DNA of 64,000 nucleotides from CAMAXB01 sp964476565 (lineage in GTDB: Bacteria; Verrucomicrobiota; Verrucomicrobiia; Opitutales; Opitutaceae), in the NCBI GenBank assembly GCA_964476565.1, contig CAYZBG010000004.1:1-64000 (forward strand), in the 5' to 3' direction. Position 1 is the first letter of the stretch. Every line of letters starts with the position of its first letter. The notes under the pieces are model-generated. The model saw nothing but the letters and a program-made list of their open reading frames with translations. It was not told the origin of the DNA and did not search any database. Shown here piece by piece: positions 18,201 to 25,888 of the stretch. Made by a program: the position numbers and the translations under genes.

Positions 18201-19080
18201 TCGCTAGATTACCAGCCAGGGTTGCGCGATGTCGGATCTGGCGGGAACCGAACCAGCGAAGAACTTCATCGATGGCGGGGATCGTTCCACCGAGAGATTC
18301 GCCGATTTCCATCAGCGTGGCAGCGGCACCTACGTGCCAACGGCCTCCGGATAGAACAATCTTTCGCAGTTGGGTGATGCCCCGTGTTGCGATTAGTACC
18401 GGGAAGCGCCGACCATGCTTTGTGATGTCAACGCCTAGCTCCGTGCCACCGCCGACGAGGGGAGCGTCCGGGAACTGTTCCCTCAAATCGATGAGCTGTT
18501 GCAGGGTCGTCGGATTGAAAAACTGCCAACCCGGTCCCGCAGAAACTTCGGGCAGACCGCGAATATCGGGAGCCGGCAGGTCAGGAAGGTTCTGCGAGGT
18601 TGTCTTAAGCACCTCAAGGGCTGCATCGCGGATGGGCCGGTACCCAGTGCAGCGGCAAAGATTGCCGCAGAGATCGAGAGCGATCCCAGATCGAGCGGGA
18701 GGGTGTGGCGTATGGCAGGACTCAGCAAGCGAGACGACGACGCCAGGCGTGCAAAACCCACACTGGGAGCCGTGGTGCCGGACCATGGCGAGCTGGGAAG
18801 GATGAGGAGTGCCATCTGGGGCTGCGAGTCCTTCCACGGTGAGAATGGCTTTGCGCACGAAGGCGGCGGCGGGAGCAATGCAGCTGTTGAACGTCCGCAA
18901 GCGAGCCCGTCCGGATTCGTCGTCTTCCATCCATCCCATGGTGCAGGCACCACAATCACCCTCCCCGCAGCCCAGTTTTGTGCCGGTCAAGCCCAGCCGG
19001 CGGACCACGGACAAGACGGTTTCGTTGACGGCGAGCTCACCCGCGTCGCATTCGCGCCCGTTGATGCGAAAGGTGGTCAC
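15262..19080 (-). CDS. Single-chain xanthine-dehydrogenase-type molybdenum hydroxylase
   Basis: 1272 residues, GTG start overlapping the previous stop (GTGA). Domain order: plant-type [2Fe-2S] with Cys38/43/46/67, second [2Fe-2S] with Cys107/110/142/144, an FAD domain (about 175-460; LVGGGTELGVDI, RHRATLAGNLATASPIGD), and a large molybdopterin domain (about 490-1272; MGGGFGGKE, FRGFGAPQG, GGTEMGQGLHTK, catalytic Glu in GEPP). All cofactors are therefore on one chain, as in eukaryotic XDH; bacteria usually split them over two or three subunits. It hydroxylates a C-H next to a ring nitrogen using water. In this operon it could oxidise a purine or turn uracil into barbiturate for the ring-opening enzymes. 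Confidence 0.9.
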   Translation of the reverse strand: MTTFRINGRECDAGELAVNETVLSVVRRLGLTGTKLGCGEGDCGACTMGWMEDDESGRARLRTFNSCIAPAAAFVRKAILTVEGLAAPDGTPHPSQLAMVRHHGSQCGFCTPGVVVSLAESCHTPHPPARSGIALDLCGNLCRCTGYRPIRDAALEVLKTTSQNLPDLPAPDIRGLPEVSAGPGWQFFNPTTLQQLIDLREQFPDAPLVGGGTELGVDITKHGRRFPVLIATRGITQLRKIVLSGGRWHVGAAATLMEIGESLGGTIPAIDEVLRWFGSRQIRHRATLAGNLATASPIGDFAPLLLVIDGRIELQSRSGTRTVPLDAWFQGYRRTALASGEVITSISFEASTCGYAGDHPIAEVHFEKVSRRREMDISSLSLASRIQRLPTGEVVDIKVACGGMAETPRRLPRIEALLRHAAEADRVDEPTLITALEAEVHPISDLRASRDYRLRVLAGLLRETLRPSHKRERHFRGDLDFAPSEAWPEAECGRELTHESGLAHATGAAEYVDDRARESGILDAWIVRSPTASARHLRIDVSAARAQQGVFAILTASDIPGRNQIGCVLEDEVLLAEETLEYHGQPVALIIGESVEVCRSAAALVRLTYEELPPILDAATALDQGRLFAPWQVIERGDVKGALDRSPHAFSGQFYSGGQEHFYLETHAALARVDRENGLHIESSTQHPTENQTLIAQVLGLPRNQVVVESPRMGGGFGGKETQATIVGALAALGAWHQRRPVRLMLDRDEDFRITGKRHPFLSRFNVGHDDAGRILALDIDLVANAGWSADVSLSVIEVAVLHVDNAFYIPNFRVRGAAVRTNLPSNTAFRGFGAPQGILAMEEIVDRVARRVGRPPHEVRRLNFYEREGETSITHYGQYQTDFRLGTIWNRLLETSKFEQRREEILRWNATKRDVRRGLAITPVKYGVGFSLSALNQAGALVLVFADGSVQVNHGGTEMGQGLHTKLLGVVIRELGVERRQVRMMRTRTDKVPNTSATAASSGADLNGAALADACRTLRERLAPPACTLFHERFQRSVQPTELRFVQGHIWAGSESVSFADVVGRAYWDRIPLAATGFFRMPDVHFDREKGRGQPFAYFAYGAAVAEVEVDGLTGDFQVRRMDVLHDAGNSLNPGIDRGQIEGGIVQGVGWLTREDLRFDERGRLLSHGASSYLIPAFSDAPRDFRVSLLPDAHEAKAIHGGKSTGEPPIMLAISVREALREAVAAFSHPLATAEIDLPAPATTEAIFHAIQKRRFARDPAGQISTTAPST

Positions 19081-19724
19081 GGTTCGCTACCGTTATCAAG
19101 GATGGCGAGCAGCTCTTTTGTATACATCGCCCGAGCATAGAAAGTGTCCATGCGATCGCAGGTGATGTCCTGAATTGCGGGATCGAAGGCACCGGTCGCA
19201 TCGCGCAGGAATACTACCTTGTAGTCGTGGAAAAAAGCGGCGCGGGTGGTGGATTCGCAACAGACTTCCGTCGCCACCCCCGTGATGAAGAGCGTATCCC
19301 GTTGCAGGTTACGCAATGCGGTGTCGAGGTCCGTGTCGTGAAACGCGTCATACTTGTGTTTAACGATGCGATGTTCACCCGCCGCGGGCTGTGTCATGTC
19401 AGGGTAGAGGTCCATCGACGGGTCGCCTAACCAAAGTTCGCGCGATCTGCGGATCACGGGGTGTTTGGCGAGGATAAGGCCGCCACCGGGCCAGCTGTGA
19501 TCGCTCTGCGTCCAGATCACAGGAATTTGCGAACTTCGGCACCGGGCCACGAGTTGATTAACATTGGGTATTATCCGGAGCCCGTCTGGCGACTGAAAGA
19601 CGGCGCCTTCCGCGACGAAGCTATTTTGCATGTCGATCACGAGAAGGGCTGCGCGTTCAGGTACGATTTGGAAATAATCGCGTCCAAATGCGACCCTAGG
19701 ATGGTGTTTGCGATCTTCGTTCAT
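19077..19724 (-). CDS. Isochorismatase-family amidohydrolase (biuret/ureidoacrylate hydrolase-like)
   Basis: 215 residues with the cysteine-hydrolase triad: Asp31 (LLVIDMQNSF), Lys122 or Lys124 (IVKHKYDAF) and Cys155 (GVATEVCCES) in the expected spacing. Family members include biuret hydrolase BiuH and ureidoacrylate amidohydrolase RutB, which both cut ureido groups and feed nitrogen catabolism. Start overlaps the DUF1116 stop (ATGA) and its stop overlaps the dehydrogenase start, so it is embedded in a coupled operon. Cleavage of the linear product of ring opening is the likely job. Confidence 0.8.
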   Translation of the reverse strand: MNEDRKHHPRVAFGRDYFQIVPERAALLVIDMQNSFVAEGAVFQSPDGLRIIPNVNQLVARCRSSQIPVIWTQSDHSWPGGGLILAKHPVIRRSRELWLGDPSMDLYPDMTQPAAGEHRIVKHKYDAFHDTDLDTALRNLQRDTLFITGVATEVCCESTTRAAFFHDYKVVFLRDATGAFDPAIQDITCDRMDTFYARAMYTKELLAILDNGSEP

Positions 19725-20986
19725 GGAATCCGGGGAGTGTTTTGGCGGGATTTGAGCTCATTGAGAGCTACGCCAGCAGCGTTGAAACAGGCGATCGGGG
19801 CATGGCCAATGCCCGCGCCAATCTGGCCGATCCCGGATTCACGGTGTGCGATGCCTCCGTTGAAGACAGGTCTGAGGCCAGTCGCGAGGACGCGTTCAAC
19901 GGAAATCCCTAGCGGAACTCCGCGGCTCTCGGTGCCCGGAATTCGATAGAGCGGGTGCTCCCCATAAACAATCTGGTACATGTTTTCAGTTTCCCGGCAA
20001 AGAGCAGCGAATGTGCCGCCTAGGTACTCGTGCAAGGTTGGGGCCGCAGCCGAGGCGAAGCCTCCTAGACCACAGCACTCGATCATTAGGCTATCGCCAA
20101 TGCCCGGTGCGGCATCGGCCTGAGTGAACCCTGGACGGAGTCTTCCTCGAAGAGGTTCGGAGGTCGAGGTGTACCACCTGTTACCCAGGCCTGCGACGCG
20201 GATGCCAAAAACAGAACCATTCATGGACATCCCTGTGACGAGGTCTCCCTGACCTGTCTGGTGAGCGCTTTCGCACGCGGCCTTGGAGGCTGCGAGGGAC
20301 AGGTTGAGCAAGAAGTGATCATTCCCACCCAAAAACTTAAATATTGGAGATGCGTGAGTGCCGGCTATCCGACTGATGGCCGGCGCAAATGTGCGTACAA
20401 AATGCGAGGTGGAAGCGACATGGCGGTTATGCAGATCGTCTCCGCATTGCAGTCCAAGAGTGATGAAGTCCGCGACATTCCATCCATTGGTCTCTTCAAT
20501 GACGGAGCGCAGGCAGGGGGCGAGGACGTTCCTCAGCCATCGCAGGTGGTCGATGACCGCATCGCTGTTCGCGCCGAAGCGAAGAACTTTTCCAAGTCCT
20601 TCGTTAAGGGGTGAGAATCCTTTCGTGTCAGAGTGGACATCGCGTACAACCCAAACGGGCATGTTGCGGGACACGATCCCGACCAGAGGGCTAGCAAAGC
20701 CGAAGTCCTGACCAGGAAGGAGTCGGACCGCTCCTTGGTGGACCAGACTCTCAGCTTCCCGGCGAGGCACACCCTCGTAGATGAGCGCTCCCACCATCGC
20801 ACCTTGCAAGGGTCCGATCGGTTCGGTTCCATCCAGTGGGGGGCCGGCGTGGAAGAGGGTCCACTCATCTTCAAGAATCGGACTGATATCGCCGGCCCGC
20901 GCGATACTGGTCCAATGCGGAGTCGCTGAAGCTAGGCGGCCCCAGGCGGGACCGGGCTGCACGGCGGGTTCGGTTCCCGAATTCAT
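19721..20986 (-). CDS. DUF1116 family protein (AllG/YlbE-like)
   Basis: 421 residues. Recognised by IARAGDISPILEDEWTLFHAGPP-type N-terminus and PLQGAMVGALIYEG, then LGNRWYTSTSEP and GDSLMIECCGLGGFA, all typical of DUF1116. In E. coli the DUF1116 protein YlbE (AllG) works with FdrA and YlbF as oxamate carbamoyltransferase at the end of allantoin degradation. FdrA and YlbF homologues are not present here, so the protein either acts alone or with another partner. It is coupled by ATGA overlaps to a ring-opening amidohydrolase before it and the cysteine hydrolase after it. Transfer of a carbamoyl group from a ureido product is plausible. Confidence 0.75.
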   Translation of the reverse strand: MNSGTEPAVQPGPAWGRLASATPHWTSIARAGDISPILEDEWTLFHAGPPLDGTEPIGPLQGAMVGALIYEGVPRREAESLVHQGAVRLLPGQDFGFASPLVGIVSRNMPVWVVRDVHSDTKGFSPLNEGLGKVLRFGANSDAVIDHLRWLRNVLAPCLRSVIEETNGWNVADFITLGLQCGDDLHNRHVASTSHFVRTFAPAISRIAGTHASPIFKFLGGNDHFLLNLSLAASKAACESAHQTGQGDLVTGMSMNGSVFGIRVAGLGNRWYTSTSEPLRGRLRPGFTQADAAPGIGDSLMIECCGLGGFASAAAPTLHEYLGGTFAALCRETENMYQIVYGEHPLYRIPGTESRGVPLGISVERVLATGLRPVFNGGIAHRESGIGQIGAGIGHAPIACFNAAGVALNELKSRQNTPRIP

Positions 20987-22095
20987 CCCATCGTTCTCCG
21001 TGCAACGATGGCGACCGCTCCGCCGCCAGGAATGCCCTGGTGTTCACCGCCCCCGGAAACCTGCATCATCGGATCGCCCACCACCGATGTGACCAGGGTG
21101 TGGACCACAGCTTTGGCAATCAGCCATGAATAGGGACCTAGGTAGTCCGAGCCGAGGACGTGGCGTCGACCTCGGCAAGTACCCGTTAGTTCGACGGCTG
21201 ACTTAAGGAAAACGTGATCGACAGGATTGTCAGGGCCTGGCGAAAGGGGCCTGTCCATTCCAACTCCGGCGGAGGCGAGCGCAGCATACACTCCCGACAG
21301 GTCTGCACCGTCCTTAAGCAGGGCGTGGCCGATGCGAAACGGACTGGCTGAGCAACGCGCGTTCCCCATTACCATTACGGCCACATTGGTCCGTTCACTG
21401 CCGGCCGAGGCGCTGGCCACCTTCGAGTAGAAGCTGAAGTCGCGGCCTATCACCTGATCGGTGATGGCCCCGGCGGGCAGCTCTTCGAGTGCCAATGCAA
21501 CGCCGAGGGCGCCAGCGCTGCGGGAAAGCAGGCCTGCAACTCCCTCGGAAGTGGTAGCGACCGAAATACCCGTGGCCGCGGCCGCAGAGAGAGCGGCTCC
21601 AGATGGCCAAGGGGCTTTGATTTGGACACAGTGGACATCAGCCGGGGTCATTCCAGCCAGCTCGAGAAGTTCGCGAACTTTGGCTGCGACCTGTTCAATC
21701 ATACCGCGGCGGCCAAAATCCACCATCGAAATGTCCGCCGTTGTACCGACGGCGATTGCAAGACCACCCCCGGCAGCGGAGTCTGGTTGCACCCAGGCTC
21801 CAGCGTCCTCGCAGAAGAGGGCTGCATAGGGCGATACGAGCCCCGAGCATCCACCAATCATAATCATCGGAATACGTCGGGGCACGCTGGCGCGTGGCAG
21901 TCCAAGCGTATCGGCGAAATAATTGTTGAAGGCGAGTTCGCAAAAACCGCGAGCGAAACCGTCGCCTTCGGTCATGCACATTACCGCTCGGACATGCTCG
22001 GGTTTAAGACCTGCGGCTTCAAGAGTCGGAGTGACGCATGAGAGATCGTGCGGCGCCGCCATGGGCACCTTGAGGATTCGATTGGCGAGAGACAT
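20983..22095 (-). CDS. Ring-opening amidohydrolase 1 (cyanuric acid hydrolase/barbiturase family)
   Basis: 370 residues built of three repeated domains. Family landmarks: CMTEGDGFARGF, GGCSGLVSPY, VQIKAPWPSG, GALGVALALEEL, FYSKVASASAGSE, RGRRHVLGSD and the C-terminal VSGGGEHQGIPGGGAVAIV. The family uses Ser-Lys dyads, one per domain, to open cyanuric acid or barbituric acid. The third-domain stretch LTGTCRGRRH differs from the paralogue at 31.2 kb (APCGEVLGSRH), which hints at a different substrate. The gene lies 6 bases after the CodA-like deaminase and overlaps DUF1116. Confidence 0.85.
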   Translation of the reverse strand: MSLANRILKVPMAAPHDLSCVTPTLEAAGLKPEHVRAVMCMTEGDGFARGFCELAFNNYFADTLGLPRASVPRRIPMIMIGGCSGLVSPYAALFCEDAGAWVQPDSAAGGGLAIAVGTTADISMVDFGRRGMIEQVAAKVRELLELAGMTPADVHCVQIKAPWPSGAALSAAAATGISVATTSEGVAGLLSRSAGALGVALALEELPAGAITDQVIGRDFSFYSKVASASAGSERTNVAVMVMGNARCSASPFRIGHALLKDGADLSGVYAALASAGVGMDRPLSPGPDNPVDHVFLKSAVELTGTCRGRRHVLGSDYLGPYSWLIAKAVVHTLVTSVVGDPMMQVSGGGEHQGIPGGGAVAIVARRTMG

Positions 22096-22101
22096 TATGA
22101 T

Positions 22102-23280
22102 TCAGGCTTCCAGGAGAGTGGATGTTGGCGGTTCGATTTGGCCTCGCCAGACTCGCAGGTGCGGCGGCGGGCTCGGGTTATTTAGCAGGGCACCTGCTCG
22201 CGGGATCGCCCATACTTGGAAGGATGCATCGGAGCCGGGTTGGCCCAGATCGTCAGCACCCGTTGCCTGCGACCAGGCACGATTCGTCATGCCTTCCGCA
22301 ATGGCATCGTGGATGGCAGGATCTCCGATTCGCTGGACGATGCCGAGAATGCGGCCGAGTTCATGGACGTTGCCCGTGCCGGTGGGAACGAAGTGATCGC
22401 GCAAATTATCCGAGCCGATTCCGATTTCGACGCCAGCTTGTATCCCCTCCGCGACGGGGAAAAGGGGACCACCGAAAGCGACGACACAAGGGGCAACGTT
22501 GACGCGGATCCCTGCTCCGACGAGGGCGGCGTATCCGGCCTCACGTTCCGTCGGCGCAAGGCGTGCGATGGAGATGCAATGCGTGACCGAAGTACGGCCG
22601 TAGCCATGGAAGACTTCAACTACGCCGGGTAAGCGATAACTTTGAGCCGAAGCGGTCTCGTCGGTATGTATGTCAACCCAGAGGCCGCGTGATGAAGCGA
22701 TTTCGGCGACGCTGGCCAAATGGCTCATCCAGTCCTGATCAAGGTCGGTGTGTCCACCGATCCCATCGACTCCGAGGCTGGCGGCATCCTGCAGCATGGT
22801 CCGAACGTTCGCGTTCATCCCGTGCTGGGGGAACGCTACAATGTTCAGGCGGAGACGACTCGCGTATTGCTGACGTACGAGCAATGCAGCCTCGATCCCG
22901 GTGAGCCCCCAGATCTCGTCCACATCAATCTGGGCATTCACGGCCCGCGTTCCGGCGGCATGGAGGTAATCGAGCACGCGGGCCATGCGCATCGATACCG
23001 TCCGGACCTGACCGCGCTGTTCTCGCTTGATGGCGGTCGTTGCCTCAATGCTGGCGAAAATGTCAGCCGGGAGAAGTTGCCGAGGAGCGAGAGTGAACGC
23101 CTTGTCGAGATGGTGGTGCGAGTCCGTAAAGGGCCGGAGGAGGAGGCCGCCACCGCCATCGATCCTCGGAGTGTCGGCGGGAACTGCGGCAAGGGACGCG
23201 ACGCGGTCTCCGGAGATGGCCAAGTCTACCGCAGGGGAATCAGCCCCGATACGGACGTTCTGTAGAATCCAATTTTCCAC
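22102..23280 (-). CDS. CodA/AtzC-like cytosine-deaminase-type amidohydrolase
   Basis: 392 residues, GTG start (MENWILQNVRI). Metal and catalytic motifs: SHHHLDKAF (residues about 54-62), DIHTDETAS (catalytic Glu), VTHCISIARL and GSDNLRDHFVPTG, the standard set for cytosine deaminase and its relative AtzC (N-isopropylammelide hydrolase). It would remove an exocyclic amino or alkylamino group from a pyrimidine- or triazine-like ring. Encoded 14 bases after the TonB receptor gene and just before the ring-opening enzyme, an order that matches the reaction order. Confidence 0.8.
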   Translation of the reverse strand: MENWILQNVRIGADSPAVDLAISGDRVASLAAVPADTPRIDGGGGLLLRPFTDSHHHLDKAFTLAPRQLLPADIFASIEATTAIKREQRGQVRTVSMRMARVLDYLHAAGTRAVNAQIDVDEIWGLTGIEAALLVRQQYASRLRLNIVAFPQHGMNANVRTMLQDAASLGVDGIGGHTDLDQDWMSHLASVAEIASSRGLWVDIHTDETASAQSYRLPGVVEVFHGYGRTSVTHCISIARLAPTEREAGYAALVGAGIRVNVAPCVVAFGGPLFPVAEGIQAGVEIGIGSDNLRDHFVPTGTGNVHELGRILGIVQRIGDPAIHDAIAEGMTNRAWSQATGADDLGQPGSDASFQVWAIPRAGALLNNPSPPPHLRVWRGQIEPPTSTLLEA

Positions 23281-23294
23281 GATAGCTTTGGGTA

Positions 23295-25712
23295 TTAGAA
23301 ATTGTAGGTGGCCGAGAACTTGTATGACCGCGGCACCTGCGGGATCACCACCACGCCTCCGAACAGCTCCGGAAAGTTGGATCGGAACCAGCGTTCGTCG
23401 GTAACATTGGCGATGTTGAACTGAAACTGCCAGGCCTTGCTCTTGTAGAAGAACCCTAGGTCGAGAAGATTGGCCTCGGGAAGCAGGATCGTGCGAAGCC
23501 GATCGGCGGCGACAGCCGCAATGTGCGTGACTGTGATGTTCGCGCCGAAACCGCTGTTGTGGGTGTAGATGGCCGAGGTGCTCAGCACCCGGTTCGGTTG
23601 TCCGGAACGCTCTGGAAACGAGGCCTCGTCAAGGATCACGCCTCCGATGGTTCCGCCGTAGATCGCCGTCCCGTTGAATCCGGTCTGAGTAGTATTTAGA
23701 AAGTTGAAGTTGGCATTACCTGATAGTGGGCTGTATTCAGTTTCCTGCCATGTTCCGTTGAACAGGAACGTCCAGTTTTGGCTCAAGGCGTAACGAAGTT
23801 CCAATTCGAGCCCGCGCGCTTTGATGGATTGATTCGCCTCGTTTTGATCGCTGAACGACGAAGTATTCTGTTCGTAAAGCGCGGTGGCGGCGTAAAGACG
23901 GTTTTCAAGAAACGTTCCTTTTAAGCCCGCTTCAAGGAGCTCCTGTTGATTAGTGAATCGGGAGTTCAGGACATTGTTGTAGGACACACTACCGTCCTGA
24001 TCGACGTTCAAGGTGCTGCTTTCCGCCGCGGTCGCGTAGGCGTGCAGTCCAATCGGAAGCTCGTAGGAAAGCGAGACGTTGTAGGTGTTCTCTGTCGCGT
24101 TGTTGGAGGTCGTCGGCATACCGACCAGCGTCTTGTCCTTCGTCTCGACGTCGAGGTAGTCGACCCGTCCTCCGAGCAGGAGGTTCAGTTTGTCTCCGAA
24201 GCGAGAGTGCGAAAGGACACTGAAACCATAGTTATAGTACAAGGTATCACGCAGTACAGACGGCAGAGGATTGAGTTCGGGCCGCTCATACCAGGTCCAG
24301 AAGCGGTCGCGAGAGCTGCTTCCCTGGGACAAATCGCGACGTTCGAACACCTCGTACGTGAAGTCGGAGTGATAGTCCGACTCGAACCGACGAAGTGAAG
24401 CCGAGTAGGAGTTTGAAACCTTCCAGAACGACGCCGGCTCGAAGCGGTGATCGACCACGGTCTTGTTTTCGAAGAGATTCTGTTTCTGGGATTGTGAGAA
24501 GCCGTAGCTCGCCGTTTTCCACCGGTCCATGAACTCAAAGAAGGAGCGATTTTGGAAGGTCAGGTTGGGATTGTTGTCGGCGATGAGGTCGAAGTAGGTG
24601 AGAAAGCTGTCCGATTCGCCTTCGTCTATCGAATCGATCATGACCGTTTTGGCGCTCAAGATTGTGGTGGTACCGGTGAGAGGATCGGCAGGGTCGAGAG
24701 CGAGGTTGGGATTAGTTGGAGCGGTTAGAGGCGGGCCAAAGGGCGCTGAGGAGACGGACCCATTGGGATTCACGAAAACCAGTTCGAAGATCCCGCCCAC
24801 GCTATTGTATTCGTTGCCATCCACGCGGCCGTCGTTGTTGAGGTCGAAGTTCTGTGCGCGCCCCCGCTGGTACCTGCCGGTGTCGATCAGCTCTTGGGTG
24901 ATGCGGTTCCAGCCGGCGTTTTCAGTGCCGTTCCAGTAGTGATACATCGCTCCCGACTCGACGCGCCACTTGTTGGAGATGTCTGCGTCGAGTGAAAACT
25001 GAAATACCCTCTGGTCCTGAAAGCTGTTGGTGTAGAAACTACCGGAGGATTCGACCATCACGTAGGCTGAATACCCGGCGCCTTCAGCGCCTGGGATTTT
25101 TAATGGCCCGAGAAATTGCAACTCGGCGACGCGTTTGTCCCATGATCCGTACGAGACCTTGGTTGTTCCGCTGGTCTTTTCCAGATACCTGCCCGTCGAG
25201 GCTCTCGCGCTCTTCGGAACGAAATTCAAATAGCCTCCGATTTTGCCCGGACCGTAGATCGGCGAAGCTGGGCCCCGAACGACTTCTATCCTTTCGGCCG
25301 CGCCGATCGGGGTGGGAAAGTGGCCGGGATTATCGAGCCGCTTGAATCCGCGGAAATAGGTTTCACTTGTCGACCCCCGGATCTCGAGAGAACCCTCGAT
25401 ACCGAAGAACGAACTCGTGAAGGTGCCTGGCGTCAGCTTAATGATGTCGTTGAGGCTGCTTACGGAGAACTGGCCAATCATTTCGCTAGTGATTACCGAC
25501 ACAGACCGCGGAGTCTCATTTAGCGAAAGGTCGATTCCGAAAATGCTGTCGGAAAGCCTCGTTGTCATCGCGCCAATGTCGCCAATGGCCGAGCCTTCCG
25601 TGATAAATGCCTCAAGCTTCACAATCGATTCTTGCGCTATTCCTTCGCTCGCCAGGAGGCCTAAAGCCGCAGCAGTTGCCGTCCAATTTCGCACATTTCG
25701 TGTGATTCTCAT
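23295..25712 (-). CDS. TonB-dependent receptor of the N-heterocycle cluster
   Basis: About 805 residues from the ATG at 25712, chosen since it gives a signal peptide (MRITRNVRNW...ASEGIAQ); the frame is open to a TTG at 25748 inside the operator. Plug domain at about 40-190 (TPRSVSVITSEMI, RIEVVRGPASPIYGPG) then a beta-barrel ending in Phe (YKFSATYNF). An extracellular loop near residue 300 holds a perfect EF-hand-type loop, DLNNDGRVDGNE, so calcium binding is possible. No TonB box-like PUL partner (SusD) is present, as usual in this phylum. It heads the minus-strand operon and probably imports the substrate through the outer membrane. Confidence 0.85.
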   Translation of the reverse strand: MRITRNVRNWTATAAALGLLASEGIAQESIVKLEAFITEGSAIGDIGAMTTRLSDSIFGIDLSLNETPRSVSVITSEMIGQFSVSSLNDIIKLTPGTFTSSFFGIEGSLEIRGSTSETYFRGFKRLDNPGHFPTPIGAAERIEVVRGPASPIYGPGKIGGYLNFVPKSARASTGRYLEKTSGTTKVSYGSWDKRVAELQFLGPLKIPGAEGAGYSAYVMVESSGSFYTNSFQDQRVFQFSLDADISNKWRVESGAMYHYWNGTENAGWNRITQELIDTGRYQRGRAQNFDLNNDGRVDGNEYNSVGGIFELVFVNPNGSVSSAPFGPPLTAPTNPNLALDPADPLTGTTTILSAKTVMIDSIDEGESDSFLTYFDLIADNNPNLTFQNRSFFEFMDRWKTASYGFSQSQKQNLFENKTVVDHRFEPASFWKVSNSYSASLRRFESDYHSDFTYEVFERRDLSQGSSSRDRFWTWYERPELNPLPSVLRDTLYYNYGFSVLSHSRFGDKLNLLLGGRVDYLDVETKDKTLVGMPTTSNNATENTYNVSLSYELPIGLHAYATAAESSTLNVDQDGSVSYNNVLNSRFTNQQELLEAGLKGTFLENRLYAATALYEQNTSSFSDQNEANQSIKARGLELELRYALSQNWTFLFNGTWQETEYSPLSGNANFNFLNTTQTGFNGTAIYGGTIGGVILDEASFPERSGQPNRVLSTSAIYTHNSGFGANITVTHIAAVAADRLRTILLPEANLLDLGFFYKSKAWQFQFNIANVTDERWFRSNFPELFGGVVVIPQVPRSYKFSATYNF

Positions 25713-25737
25713 GTTCAGTTTGTTTATTGTATGTGGG

Positions 25738-25749
25738 ATTGTATACAAT
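25738..25749. promoter_or_regulatory. Perfect palindromic operator ATTGTATACAAT
   Basis: A 12-base perfect palindrome 26 bases upstream of the TonB receptor start and in the divergent control region. The TTGTATACAA core is a typical site of FCD-class GntR regulators; such a regulator is encoded at 32.4 kb. A half site (TTGTATGT) lies just to the left. Confidence 0.7.
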
Positions 25750-25875
25750 TATGCCAGCAGGCAACGTGCCAGCGCGGCTGACAAGCGGAGGCCGATTCAT
25801 GAAAAGATTGGATACGATGGCCAATGCTCGTCTTTTCGATGGCATAATATCTGCTTTGCGACGTGTAACACACTA

Positions 25876-25885
25876 TTGTATACAT
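25876..25885. promoter_or_regulatory. Second GntR-type operator TTGTATACAT
   Basis: Near-palindromic copy of the 25738 site (9 of 10 bases of TTGTATACAA), ending 3 bases before the start codon of the amidohydrolase at 25889. Binding here would block translation initiation or transcription of the plus-strand operon. Confidence 0.6.
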
Positions 25886-25888
25886 ATC

